A stretch of 64,000 bases of DNA from Actinacidiphila alni. Its GTDB lineage: Bacteria; Actinomycetota; Actinomycetes; Streptomycetales; Streptomycetaceae. A program made the position numbers and the translations under genes. Position 1 is the first letter of the stretch. The number at the start of each line of letters is the position of its first letter. The notes below the pieces were generated by a model that was given only the letters and a program-made list of their open reading frames with translations, ran no database searches and was not told the origin of the DNA. The stretch lies in contig NZ_FONG01000001.1 in NCBI RefSeq assembly GCF_900112845.1, forward strand, positions 434,001-498,000. The letters are read 5' to 3'. Positions 1 to 8,128 of the stretch are shown here, in pieces.

Positions 1-570
1 CAGTATTTCCAGACCGCCGTCGACCTGTCGTCCGTGGCCACCGGCTCCTACCAACTCGTGCTGCGGGTGAAGAACCCGCTGGAGTCGGTCAGCGCCAACG
101 CCAAGAAACTGCGCTTCGCCAACGCCACCCAGAACGCCGACGGCTGGCTGGGCCTGGGCGCGATGACCGTCGGCTCCGGCGGCAGCACCGCCTCCGGCAG
201 CTACGAGGCCGAGGCGTCCGGCAACACCCTCACCGGCGGCGCGGTGACCGCGACCTGCGCGGGCTGCTCCGGCGGCGCCAAGGTCGGCTACGTCGGCAAC
301 GGCGCGACGCTCACCTTCACCGGAGTCGACGGCGGCAGCGGCGGCCCTGCCACGATCACCGTCCACTACGCGACCGCCGAGGACCGCACCGCCACCGTCG
401 CCGTCAACGGCGGGACCGGGACGGCCGTCTCCTTCCCGTCCACCGGGGACTGGAACACCGTCGGTACGAAGACGGTCACGGTCGATCTGGCGGCGGGCGG
501 CGGCAACACGATCACGATCGGCAATCCGTCCGGCTGGGCGCCCGACATCGACCGGATCACCCTGTCCTGA
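1..570 (+). CDS. Secreted carbohydrate-active protein, C-terminal part (DUF4832-like end plus CBM35-type module)
   Basis: The reading frame is open from the first base, so the start lies outside the window; 189 residues are visible. The first ~45 residues (NPLESVSANAKKLRFAN, then DGWLGLGAMTVG) resemble the beta-sandwich end of DUF4832-type glycosidase-like proteins. A Gly/Ser linker follows, then a ~125-residue module beginning YEAEASGNTL and ending DIDRITLS, the usual start and end of family 6/35 carbohydrate-binding modules, which bind sugar polymers outside the cell. The adjacent DeoR regulator and Gfo/Idh/MocA dehydrogenase fit a sugar-use locus. The catalytic part is not visible, so enzyme class and substrate are unknown. 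The CBM call is firm; the DUF4832 call is a resemblance only. Confidence 0.8.
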   Translation, partial: QYFQTAVDLSSVATGSYQLVLRVKNPLESVSANAKKLRFANATQNADGWLGLGAMTVGSGGSTASGSYEAEASGNTLTGGAVTATCAGCSGGAKVGYVGNGATLTFTGVDGGSGGPATITVHYATAEDRTATVAVNGGTGTAVSFPSTGDWNTVGTKTVTVDLAAGGGNTITIGNPSGWAPDIDRITLS

Positions 571-655
571 GCCAGGCCCCCGTTCCGCGCCCGGCGGCGG
601 GACGCGGCGGCCCGCCCGCCCGTCCCGCCCCGGGCGCCCACCCACCGGAGCAGCC

Positions 656-1522
656 ATGCTGGCCCGCGAACGGCACCGCACCATCCTCGCCCTGCTGGGC
701 AGCCGCGGCGGTGCGAGCAATCACGAACTCACCCGCATCCTCGGGGTGTCGGAGAGCACGGTCCGCCGCGACCTGACCGACCTCGACCGGCGCGGCGCGC
801 TGCGCCGGGTGTCCGGCGGTGCGCTCCCGCTCGACACCACCCGGGCCGACCTGCCACCGCCGCCGCCCAGGACGTACGGCATCGCCCGCGCCGCCGCCGC
901 GGTCGCGGAACCGGGCTCGACCGTCGCCGTCTCCGGCGGCGCCCACACCGCCGCCCTGGCCAAGGCGCTCGCCAGGGTGGCGGACCTGACCGTCGTCACC
1001 ACCTCGACGGCCGTCGCCGACACCCTTTTCGCGGCGGTGCCGGTCGGCGGGCCGCACCGCGAGCACATCGTCGTCGGCGGGATCAGCACCGGCGACGGGC
1101 AGGTGGGGGAGCTGGCACTGGCCGCGATCCGGTCGCTGCACGTCGACACGCTGTTTCTGGCGGTGCACGGTGTGCACGGCATCCTCGGGGTGCACGGCAG
1201 GCCGGGCGGCGGCGAGTTCACCGCCGCCTCGCAGCCGGCCGCCGAGACCGGCCGGGCGCTGGTCGCCGCCGCCCGGCAGGTCGTCGTGCTCGCCGACCAC
1301 ACCACGTGGGGGCGGGCCGGGACCGCCGCCGTCGCCCGCCTGGACCGCGCGGACATCGTCGTCAGCGACAGCGCGCTGCCCGCCGACGCCCGGGCCGTAC
1401 TGACCGCCCACACTGGGCAGTTGATCCTCGCCGACCCGCGCGCGCCCCGGCAGACGCGGCGCCCCCGCACCCACCCCTCGTCCGCGCACCCGCACGGACC
1501 CACCCCGTGGAGAACACGATGA
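656..1522 (+). CDS. DeoR/GlpR-family transcriptional regulator
   Basis: This 288-residue protein has an N-terminal winged helix-turn-helix (about residues 5-57: RHRTILALLGSRGG, then LGVSESTVRRDL and RRVSGGAL) that is diagnostic of the DeoR family. The C-terminal part is a DeoR-C sugar-phosphate sensing domain (VAVSGGAHTAALAKAL, VVTTSTAVADTL, VVLADHTTWG). Such proteins usually repress sugar genes and release DNA when a phosphorylated sugar binds. The ATG at 656 follows GGAG with 5-bp spacing. The stop overlaps the ATG of the downstream oxidoreductase, so the two are co-transcribed and translationally coupled. The last ~30 residues are Pro/Arg-rich and probably unstructured. The inducer cannot be read from the sequence. 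Confidence 0.9.
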   Translation: MLARERHRTILALLGSRGGASNHELTRILGVSESTVRRDLTDLDRRGALRRVSGGALPLDTTRADLPPPPPRTYGIARAAAAVAEPGSTVAVSGGAHTAALAKALARVADLTVVTTSTAVADTLFAAVPVGGPHREHIVVGGISTGDGQVGELALAAIRSLHVDTLFLAVHGVHGILGVHGRPGGGEFTAASQPAAETGRALVAAARQVVVLADHTTWGRAGTAAVARLDRADIVVSDSALPADARAVLTAHTGQLILADPRAPRQTRRPRTHPSSAHPHGPTPWRTR

Positions 1523-2694
1523 GCACCACCGGCACGACCGACCTCCGCCTGGCCGTCATCGGCCTCGGCGCCCGCGGCTATCTCGCCGACCTCGCGCACC
1601 GGCCGGGCCGCGGGGCCCGGGTGGTCGCGTGCGTCGACCCGCGGCCCGCGGCGCACGACGAGGCGCGGCGCAGGTTCGGCCCCGGTGTCGGGGCCCTCAC
1701 CGACCACCGGGCGCTGGACCCGGCACGGATCGACGCCGCGCTCGTCCTGGCCCCCGACGACCTGCACGAACCGATCGCGCTCGACCTGCTCACCGCGGGC
1801 ATCGCGACCTTCGTCGAGAAGCCGCTCGCCATCACCACCGAGGGCTGCGACCGGATCCTCGACACCGCCCGCACACACGGGTCACGGCTCTACGTGGGCC
1901 ACAATCTGCGCCACGCGCCGTTCGTGACGGCCATGCGCGACCTGATCGCCGACGGCCGGATCGGCACGGTCACCTCGATCTGGTGCCGGCACTTCGTCGG
2001 CCACGGCGGCGACTACTACTTCAAGGACTGGCACGCCGACCGCGCCCGCAGCACCGGACTGCTGCTGCAGAAAGGCGCCCACGACCTCGACGTCATCCAC
2101 TGGCTCGGCGGCGCGCCCGCCACCCATGTCAGCGCCTTCGGCACGCTCGGTGTCTACGGCGGCAACCCGGACCGCGCCGATCCCGCCGACCGCGACGGGC
2201 AGTTGATGCCGGACTGGTTCGACCCCGGTGCGAACTGGCCGCCGGAGCGGCAGCGCGGCCTCCACCCGGTCATCGACGTCGAGGACCTCAGCGTCGTCAA
2301 CCTCCGCCTGGCCAACGGCGTCCTGGCCACGTACCAGCAGTGCCACTACACGCCCGACTACTGGCGCAACTACACCGTCATCGGCACCCGCGGGCGCCTG
2401 GAGAACTTCGGCGACCTCGACGGCGCCACGATCAAGGTGTGGAACTCCCGCCGCTCCGGCTACCGCGCCGACGCCGATCTGACCGTGCGGGTGCCGGTGG
2501 AGGAGGAGTCGGGGCACGGCGGCGCCGACGAGGCGGTGGTCGACGAATTCCTGCGCTACGCCCGCGACGGCGGCGCGACGGTCACCTCCCCGACCGCCGC
2601 GCGCGACGCGGTCGCCGCCGGATACGCGGCCACGCGGTCGCTGCGCGCGGGCGGCACCCTGGTCGAGGTGCCGCCCGCGCCGGACGGTTGGTGA
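1519..2694 (+). CDS. Gfo/Idh/MocA-family oxidoreductase
   Basis: This is a 391-residue NAD(P)-dependent sugar or inositol dehydrogenase-type protein. The N-terminal Rossmann fold has AVIGLGARG near residue 12. The family's EKPLA signature is present (VEKPLAITTEGCD), with the catalytic-type Lys inside it. The C-terminal Gfo/Idh/MocA half holds a QKGAHDLDVIHWL stretch (His/Asp at the expected catalytic position) and ends with a VVDEFLRYARDGG segment. The ATG at 1519 overlaps the regulator stop (ATGA). An in-frame GTG 12 bp upstream is possible but gives no better ribosome site. The enzyme probably oxidises or isomerises a sugar made by the locus. The substrate is not predictable. Confidence 0.9.
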   Translation: MSTTGTTDLRLAVIGLGARGYLADLAHRPGRGARVVACVDPRPAAHDEARRRFGPGVGALTDHRALDPARIDAALVLAPDDLHEPIALDLLTAGIATFVEKPLAITTEGCDRILDTARTHGSRLYVGHNLRHAPFVTAMRDLIADGRIGTVTSIWCRHFVGHGGDYYFKDWHADRARSTGLLLQKGAHDLDVIHWLGGAPATHVSAFGTLGVYGGNPDRADPADRDGQLMPDWFDPGANWPPERQRGLHPVIDVEDLSVVNLRLANGVLATYQQCHYTPDYWRNYTVIGTRGRLENFGDLDGATIKVWNSRRSGYRADADLTVRVPVEEESGHGGADEAVVDEFLRYARDGGATVTSPTAARDAVAAGYAATRSLRAGGTLVEVPPAPDGW

Positions 2695-2701
2695 AGTCGC
2701 C

Positions 2702-4276
2702 CTAGCGGCCGTGCTCCTGGCGCGGCACGGACTGCGTGGCGCCGGGCCGCGGCGGCATCGGCTGGGTCGCCGCCGTGGTCTGCGCCGCGAGGTTGGCCGC
2801 GGTGGTGGTCGGGTCGAACTGCGGGTTGGACGGGGCCGGTTTGCGATCGTTGAGCCGCAGCGCGCCGCTGAAGTCGCCGAAGGTCCGGCGCCGCCACGTA
2901 CTGATGGGCGTGAAGGTGACGGGACCGTGCCCGGACAGGCCGCCCGCCGCGGTGATCGTCTCGATGAACTGCAGCCCCGAGGTGTGGTCGGAGACCTCGG
3001 AGAAGATCCGGCCGCCCACCGTCCACGGCGAGACGATGACACACGGCACCCGGAAGCCCGCGCCCACCGGCAGACCGCCGCCCGGCGTGCCCTTCGGCGA
3101 CGGCACGGTCACGAACTCCTCAGGATATTTGCGGGGGTTCGGGACCGGCGGCGGTACGTGGTCGAAGAAGCCGTCGTTCTCGTCGTAGTTGAGGACGAAG
3201 ACCGTCGAATTCCACAACTCCTCGTTGGAGGCGAGCGCTTCGAGCTTCGACGCCAGATACTGCGCGCCTGCCGCGGGCAGATTCGGCGGGTGCTCGTCGG
3301 CCTCGCTCGGCATGTACAGCCAGGACACATCGGCGAGGACACCGTTGGCGCAGTCCTCCTCGAAGCCCAGCGCGGGGTCGGAGGCGAGGGTCGGGCTGGT
3401 CGGATTGCCGACCCGGCCGGGCGTGCCGTCGCCGTACAGCGTGCCGCCGGTCATCACCGAGTTGTACAGGTCGACCGGCACGGTCGCCCGGTTCTTGAAA
3501 CTGGCGAACCAGGAGAAGGCGTTGAAGCCGCTGCTCGCCCCGGCGAAGTACGTCTTCACGCTGTAGCCCGCGTCGTGCAGGATCTCCGCCGCCGACGGGT
3601 GCGTCATCGGGTTGGGCATCACCGTCTCCAGGCACGGCCCGCCGAATTTGCCCTCCGGGTCGTTCGTGCCGGACATCCACACCAGCCGGTTCGGGTCGGT
3701 CGGACCCAGGATCGAGCAGTGGTAGTTGTCCAGCAGGGTGAACGACTCGGCGAGCGCCCAGTGGAAGGGGATGTCCTCACGGGTGAAGTAGCCCATGGTG
3801 TACGAGCCGTTGACCTCGCCGTCGGCGGCCAGGTGGGTGGAGAGCCAGCCGTCCATCTTCCCCTGGTTCCACGAGGCGTGCTGGTCGCGCCAGTCGTGGG
3901 ACAGCGACGGGATCGCAGCCGCGCCGGTGGTGATGGTCGACATGTGGAACGGTTCGAGATAGCCGTCCGGGTTGGCCGGATCGGGCTGCTGGAACACGGA
4001 GTTGCCGTTCGGCAGGGTGATGGCCGTCGGGTCGTCGAAGCCGCGGGCACCGGGGAAGGTGCCGAAGTAGTGGTCGAAGGACCGGTTCTCCATCATCACG
4101 TACACCACGTGCTTGATGTCGGAGAGGCTGCCCCGGGTGGGGCGGGCGGTCGCGGCGGCGCGGGCGAGGTTCTCCGGCAGGACGCCCGCCACACCGGCGG
4201 CGCCGGCCAGCGCCGCCGCCGTCGTGACGAACCGGCGCCGGGACATGCCGGGGCGGGCGGAATCGGTGTCGCTCAT
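2702..4276 (-). CDS. Tat-exported phospholipase C / acid phosphatase-type phosphoesterase
   Basis: This 524-residue protein carries a twin-arginine signal (SRRRFVTTAAALAGAAG, residues 12-28), so it is exported folded. The phosphoesterase domain (PF04185) begins with the signature MMENRSFDHYFGTF (E63-N64-R65-S66-F67-D68) and contains the second family motif NYDENDGFFDHVPPP. The length matches short phospholipases C such as the mycobacterial enzymes. The C-terminal DUF756 repeats of the longer Pseudomonas-type enzymes are absent. It likely cleaves phosphate head groups from phospholipids or phosphodiesters outside the cell. The start at 4276 gives the canonical Tat signal and is preceded by GAAGAGAG; an upstream in-frame start would add 19 unlikely residues. 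It lies 53 bp downstream of the NHL-repeat gene on the same strand. Confidence 0.9.
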   Translation of the reverse strand: MSDTDSARPGMSRRRFVTTAAALAGAAGVAGVLPENLARAAATARPTRGSLSDIKHVVYVMMENRSFDHYFGTFPGARGFDDPTAITLPNGNSVFQQPDPANPDGYLEPFHMSTITTGAAAIPSLSHDWRDQHASWNQGKMDGWLSTHLAADGEVNGSYTMGYFTREDIPFHWALAESFTLLDNYHCSILGPTDPNRLVWMSGTNDPEGKFGGPCLETVMPNPMTHPSAAEILHDAGYSVKTYFAGASSGFNAFSWFASFKNRATVPVDLYNSVMTGGTLYGDGTPGRVGNPTSPTLASDPALGFEEDCANGVLADVSWLYMPSEADEHPPNLPAAGAQYLASKLEALASNEELWNSTVFVLNYDENDGFFDHVPPPVPNPRKYPEEFVTVPSPKGTPGGGLPVGAGFRVPCVIVSPWTVGGRIFSEVSDHTSGLQFIETITAAGGLSGHGPVTFTPISTWRRRTFGDFSGALRLNDRKPAPSNPQFDPTTTAANLAAQTTAATQPMPPRPGATQSVPRQEHGR

Positions 4277-4329
4277 CGTCTCTCTTCTTCGTCTCGTGGG
4301 CGTCGGGCGGCCCGGTCGGGGATCGGGGG

Positions 4330-7300
4330 TCACGAGGCCGCGGGGGCCACGGGGCCCGCCGCGTCGCCGGACCGTGCGACGCCGAGCACCTGCGCGATCG
4401 CGCTGTTGTGCGTGTCGGCGATGTAGAGGAGGTGGGTGGCCGGGTCGACCGCGACCGCGTACGGGGTGTTGAGCTTCGACGCGGACGGCGCCGCGCCGCT
4501 GCTCTCCCCGCCGGGCTGCGCCGAGGAGTTGACGACCGTGGAGATGATTCCGTCGGGGCCGATCCGCCGGATCGCGTTGTTGAAGGTGTCGGCGACGAAC
4601 AGGTCGCCCGCGCTGTCCAGGGCCACGCCCTGCGGGTCGTTGAGCCGCGCGGCGGTGGCGGGACCGCCGTCGCCGGAGAAGCCGCCGAGGCCGTCGTCGG
4701 CCCGGTCGGCGGTGTGGTCGCCGGCCACGGTGGTGATGACCCCGGTCGCCGCGTCCACCCGGCGGATCACGTTGTTGGACGAGTCGGCGATGTACAGATC
4801 GCCCTTCACGTCCAGGGCGATGCCGTTCGGCTGGTTGAGCCGCGCGTGGGCGGCCGCGCCGCCGTCGCCGGTGTATCCGGGGGCGCCGCTGCCGATCACC
4901 CGGGTGACCGCGCCCTTGGCGGAGACCACCAGCACCCGGTTGTTGTGGCTGTCGCAGACGTAGACGCTGCCCGCCGCGTCCACGGCGACGGCCGTCGGCC
5001 GGTCGAGCTGCGAACCGCGGGCGACGGACGTGACCTTGGACCCGGCGACGCCGGTGCCGGCGAACCGCTGGATGCGGCCGTCCGGGGTGACCTCGCGGAT
5101 CACGTTGTCGCCGCTGTCGGCGATGAAGAGATTGCCCGCGGTGTCCACGGCGGTGCCGCCGGGCTGGTAGAGCGTCGCCTTGTCGGCCGGGCCGCGGTCA
5201 CCGGTCTCGCCGTAGCCCTCCAGGGAACCGGCGAGGATCGTGGTGGCGCCGTTCCTCAGCTCCGCCACCACATTGTCACCGGTGTTGGACACGTACACCG
5301 AGCTGTCGCCGACGCTGCCCAGCTCGGCCCGCACGCTGGCCGCGGCCGGGGAGGGGTGCGTAGGGCCGGCGCCGACGGAGACGCCGAAGGGGTGATAGAG
5401 CGCGCCCGGGGTGACGTTCGGCACGACGGCGCCGGTGCCCGGGTCCACATGGGTGCCCGCGGAGTCCCCGACGGACGCGTACGGCATCGTCTGGAGGACC
5501 GGTCCGGTGGGCGCCGCGCTCGCGCCGATCGTCAGATCAAGGTCGTCGGCGGCGCCGTCGCTGTTGGCGCCGCTGCTGACGCCGACGGTGGCGACGGTGA
5601 GCAGCACCTTCACCGCGCCGTCGGGGACCGTGCCGTACCACGCCTGGTGGACGAGGCTGGAGATGTTGTCGCGCTGCGCCGCGGTGACCGGGCCGATGAC
5701 GGCCGAGCCGAGCGTGCCGCCCTTGGCGTCCTGGAAGGCGGCGGTGACGGTCGCGTAGTCGCTCTGCGTCGCGTAGCCGCCGAGGTCGGCGGAGAGCCGG
5801 AACGGGCGCCCGCCGGCGTCGAGTCCGCCGAGGTCGACCGACTGGGTGCCGGTGGTGGTGACGCCCGGGATCGACACCGTGCTGGGGTTGGTGCCGCCGT
5901 AGAAGACCCGGCTGCCGGTGACGCCCGGATACGTGGAGGCCCGCGACTCCTGGGTGCCGTTGGGCGGGTTGAGCGGTGAGGTGCTCGTCCAGCAGTCGGC
6001 GATCGTCTGGTCGTCGGTGAGCGGTGCGCCCAGCGCGGTGGCCGTGGTGAAGTGCTCGGCGCCCGGATTGGCGATCAGATTGCGGTCGAGCGCCGGGGTG
6101 ACCTTGTCGGCGTCCGCGCAGGGCGCCGTCCAGCTCTGGCCCGCGGCCTTGTGACCGATCGTCAGATTCAGATTGTCGGCCGTGCCGTCGCTGTTGGCGC
6201 CCGCGCTGACGGCCGCCGTGATGACCGTGACGAGGACCGTACGGGTGCCCGCGGGCACGGTCCCGTACGCCCCGTCCGTCAGCAGCCGCGAGGTGTTGCC
6301 GCGCTGGGCGGCGGTTGCCGGGCCGATGCCCGCCGTGCCGAGCGTGGCGCCCTCGGCGTCCTGGAAGGTGGCGACGACCTGGGCGAAGTCGGCCTGCGTC
6401 GCGTAGCCGCCGACCTCACCGGTCAGCTTGAACGGCTGCCCGTCGGCGTTGAGGGCGCTGATGTCGACGGTCTGGCTGCCGCTGGTGACCACACCGGGGA
6501 CCGACACGGTGCTGGGGTTGGTGCCGCCGTAGAAGACCCGGCTGCCGGTGACGCCCGGATACGTGGACGTCCGCGACTCCTGCGTGCCGTCCGGCGCGGC
6601 GAGCGGTGAGGTGCTCGTCCAGCAGTCGGCGATCGCCCGGTCGTCGCCCGCGGGCGCGCCCAGGTCGGTGACCGCGGTGGTGTCCTCGGCGCCGGGATTG
6701 GCGAGCAGATTGGTGTCGAGGGCGGGCGTGACCTTGTCCGCGTCGGGGCACGGCGCCTGGTAGTGCTGGCCGTTGCCGCCGGAGATCGTCAGGTTCAGAT
6801 TGTCCGCCCGGCCGTCGATGCCGTAACCGGCGCTGACCCCCACCGACGCGACCGTGATCATGATCTGCGTGGTGCCGGCCGGTACGCTGCCGACCGCCGC
6901 CTGCGGGACCAGGCTGGTGACATTGCCGCGCTGGGCGGCGTTGACCGGGCCGATGACGGCCGAACCGAGCGTCGCTCCCTGAGAGTTCTGGAAGGCGGCG
7001 GTGACGGTCGCGTAGTCGCTCTGCGTCGTGTAGCCGCCGATGGCGCCGGTCAGGGTGAACGGCTTGCCGCCCGCGTCGAGTTGCCCGACGTCGATCAACT
7101 GGGTCGCGGTGGTCGTGACGTTCACGATCGAGACCTGCGGGGAGTGGTAGTCGTAACCGCCGTAGAAGGTACGGCTGCCGGTCTGACCGGGGGTCGAGGC
7201 CGCGTACGACTCCAGGACGGCGCCGGGCGCGTCCATGGGCGAGCCGGCGATCCAGCAGTCGGGCACGTACTGCGGGTCGCCCGCGGGCGCGCCCAGGTCG

Positions 7301-7524
7301 GTCACCGCGGTGTAGTCCTCGGCGCCGGGGTTGGCGATCAGATTGGAGTCGAGGGCCGGGGTCACCACGTCCTGGGCGGGGCAGGCGGCGCTGTAGCGCT
7401 GACCGGTGCTGGCCGCGGCAGCGGAACCGCCGCCCGCGTCACCTCCCACGAGGCCGAACACTGTCGCCGCCGCGGCGACGACCGCCCCGGCGGCCGTCCA
7501 GCGGGCCTTCCTGTGAAGTCTCAT
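4330..7524 (-). CDS. Large secreted protein: three ~210-residue repeats plus C-terminal NHL beta-propeller
   Basis: This 1064-residue exported protein starts with a signal peptide (RLHRKARW, a hydrophobic run, then AAAAS). Next are three tandem copies of a ~210-residue unit, each starting with VTPALDxNLxANPGAE and carrying ADCW, a SRxFYGG motif and DNLNLTIG or DDLDLTIG at its end. The C-terminal ~370 residues hold about five NHL repeats (QPGGTAVDTAGNLFIADS, RPTAVAVDAAGSVYVCDS, QPNGIALDVKGDLYIADS and others), which fold as a beta-propeller, usually for protein or ligand binding. The repeated unit looks like a beta-sandwich, but I do not recognise its family. The start at 7524 was chosen for the signal peptide; ATG at 7533 is an alternative. 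The gene is probably co-transcribed with the phospholipase downstream. The role may be adhesion or extracellular binding. Confidence 0.85.
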   Translation of the reverse strand: MRLHRKARWTAAGAVVAAAATVFGLVGGDAGGGSAAAASTGQRYSAACPAQDVVTPALDSNLIANPGAEDYTAVTDLGAPAGDPQYVPDCWIAGSPMDAPGAVLESYAASTPGQTGSRTFYGGYDYHSPQVSIVNVTTTATQLIDVGQLDAGGKPFTLTGAIGGYTTQSDYATVTAAFQNSQGATLGSAVIGPVNAAQRGNVTSLVPQAAVGSVPAGTTQIMITVASVGVSAGYGIDGRADNLNLTISGGNGQHYQAPCPDADKVTPALDTNLLANPGAEDTTAVTDLGAPAGDDRAIADCWTSTSPLAAPDGTQESRTSTYPGVTGSRVFYGGTNPSTVSVPGVVTSGSQTVDISALNADGQPFKLTGEVGGYATQADFAQVVATFQDAEGATLGTAGIGPATAAQRGNTSRLLTDGAYGTVPAGTRTVLVTVITAAVSAGANSDGTADNLNLTIGHKAAGQSWTAPCADADKVTPALDRNLIANPGAEHFTTATALGAPLTDDQTIADCWTSTSPLNPPNGTQESRASTYPGVTGSRVFYGGTNPSTVSIPGVTTTGTQSVDLGGLDAGGRPFRLSADLGGYATQSDYATVTAAFQDAKGGTLGSAVIGPVTAAQRDNISSLVHQAWYGTVPDGAVKVLLTVATVGVSSGANSDGAADDLDLTIGASAAPTGPVLQTMPYASVGDSAGTHVDPGTGAVVPNVTPGALYHPFGVSVGAGPTHPSPAAASVRAELGSVGDSSVYVSNTGDNVVAELRNGATTILAGSLEGYGETGDRGPADKATLYQPGGTAVDTAGNLFIADSGDNVIREVTPDGRIQRFAGTGVAGSKVTSVARGSQLDRPTAVAVDAAGSVYVCDSHNNRVLVVSAKGAVTRVIGSGAPGYTGDGGAAAHARLNQPNGIALDVKGDLYIADSSNNVIRRVDAATGVITTVAGDHTADRADDGLGGFSGDGGPATAARLNDPQGVALDSAGDLFVADTFNNAIRRIGPDGIISTVVNSSAQPGGESSGAAPSASKLNTPYAVAVDPATHLLYIADTHNSAIAQVLGVARSGDAAGPVAPAAS
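5525..7385 (-). repeat. Three tandem ~630-bp in-gene repeats
   Basis: The same sequence block recurs three times inside the NHL-repeat gene. Equivalent points lie at about 7341, 6708 and 6078, giving spacings of 633 and 630 bp. The second and third copies are the closest: the stretch encoding SRVFYGGTNPSTVS is nearly identical in DNA. This implies recent internal duplication. The repeats could recombine and change copy number. Confidence 0.85.
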
Positions 7525-7677
7525 GCCCCCCATTGGCGGAGAGGGCGAGGGATGCCGTGCGGCCCCCGGCTTTCCTGCGGCCGACCCGCGTGTGAACACT
7601 CGTCATGTGCACGCCGGATCAGGGGTGTTCGGGCGGGTTGAGGGCCATTTGGTGCCGGTGTGCGCCCTGCGTGCCGG

Positions 7678-7863
7678 TCAGCGCCCTTGTGCCGTATTGA
7701 TCCTGCCGCGGACGTCCTCCAGCAGCTTCAGCATCGACATCCGGAAGACCTCGGCCTGGTGCTCGCCGAGGAATCCGGTGTGCCCGAACACCTCGAGGAC
7801 GACCAGGCCGTGCAGCTGCCCCCACGCGCTCATCAGCAGCGCGGTGGCCGGCGCAGGCAGCCG
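7678..7863 (-). pseudogene. 3' fragment of a TetR-family regulator gene
   Basis: Reading leftward from about 7863 to the TGA at 7680-7678 gives an intact C-terminal end: LPAPATALLMSAWGQLHGLV, then a VLEVFGHTGFLG stretch, then MLKLLEDVRGRI. This is the typical tail of TetR regulators of the WHG/TetR_C_25 type. There is no start codon and no helix-turn-helix upstream; the frame runs into unrelated sequence at ~7865. It is too short and startless to be expressed, and I interpret it as a remnant left by a deletion. Confidence 0.65.
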
Positions 7864-7865
7864 CC

Positions 7866-8036
7866 CGCGGAGTCCTGGTGCCCTGGCTGCTCGGCCGCAC
7901 CGCCTGGTACGCGCCCGGCTTCCTGCGCCGCTTCCACGACCGTTTCGGCCTCAGCGAGTCCGCTCCGGAACCGGCGCCCGCGGCAGGGCCCGTACCGGTC
8001 GGCCGGGCACCGTACGCGCCGGAGCCGCACCACTGA
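7866..8036 (+). pseudogene. 3' fragment of an unidentified gene, possibly a short-chain dehydrogenase
   Basis: An open frame on the + strand begins where the TetR remnant ends and reads RGVLVPWLLGRTAWYAPGFL, then RRFHDRFGLSES and a Pro/Ala-rich tail ending PEPHH with TGA at 8034-8036. There is no start codon. Codon use fits a real gene end. The pattern is reminiscent of the C-terminal membrane-contacting tail of some short-chain dehydrogenases, but this is a weak match. With the TetR fragment, it looks like the other side of a deletion that fused two convergent genes. Confidence 0.45.
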
Positions 8037-8073
8037 CCGTGGTCCCCGGTCCCGGCCCCGGCCCCGGGACGAC

Positions 8074-8114
8074 GATGTGCCCGCCTCCCCTGTCCCGGGG
8101 GGGGCGGGCACATC
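8074..8114 (-). terminator. Hairpin terminator after the LacI-linked catabolic operon
   Basis: Two perfectly complementary 12-base arms (GATGTGCCCGCC at 8074-8085 and GGCGGGCACATC at 8103-8114) flank a short C/G-rich loop, 14 bp beyond the transporter stop. There is no U-tract, as is usual in Streptomyces. It could serve both strands. Confidence 0.75.
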
Positions 8115-8128
8115 GCGCGGGCGGGCGG

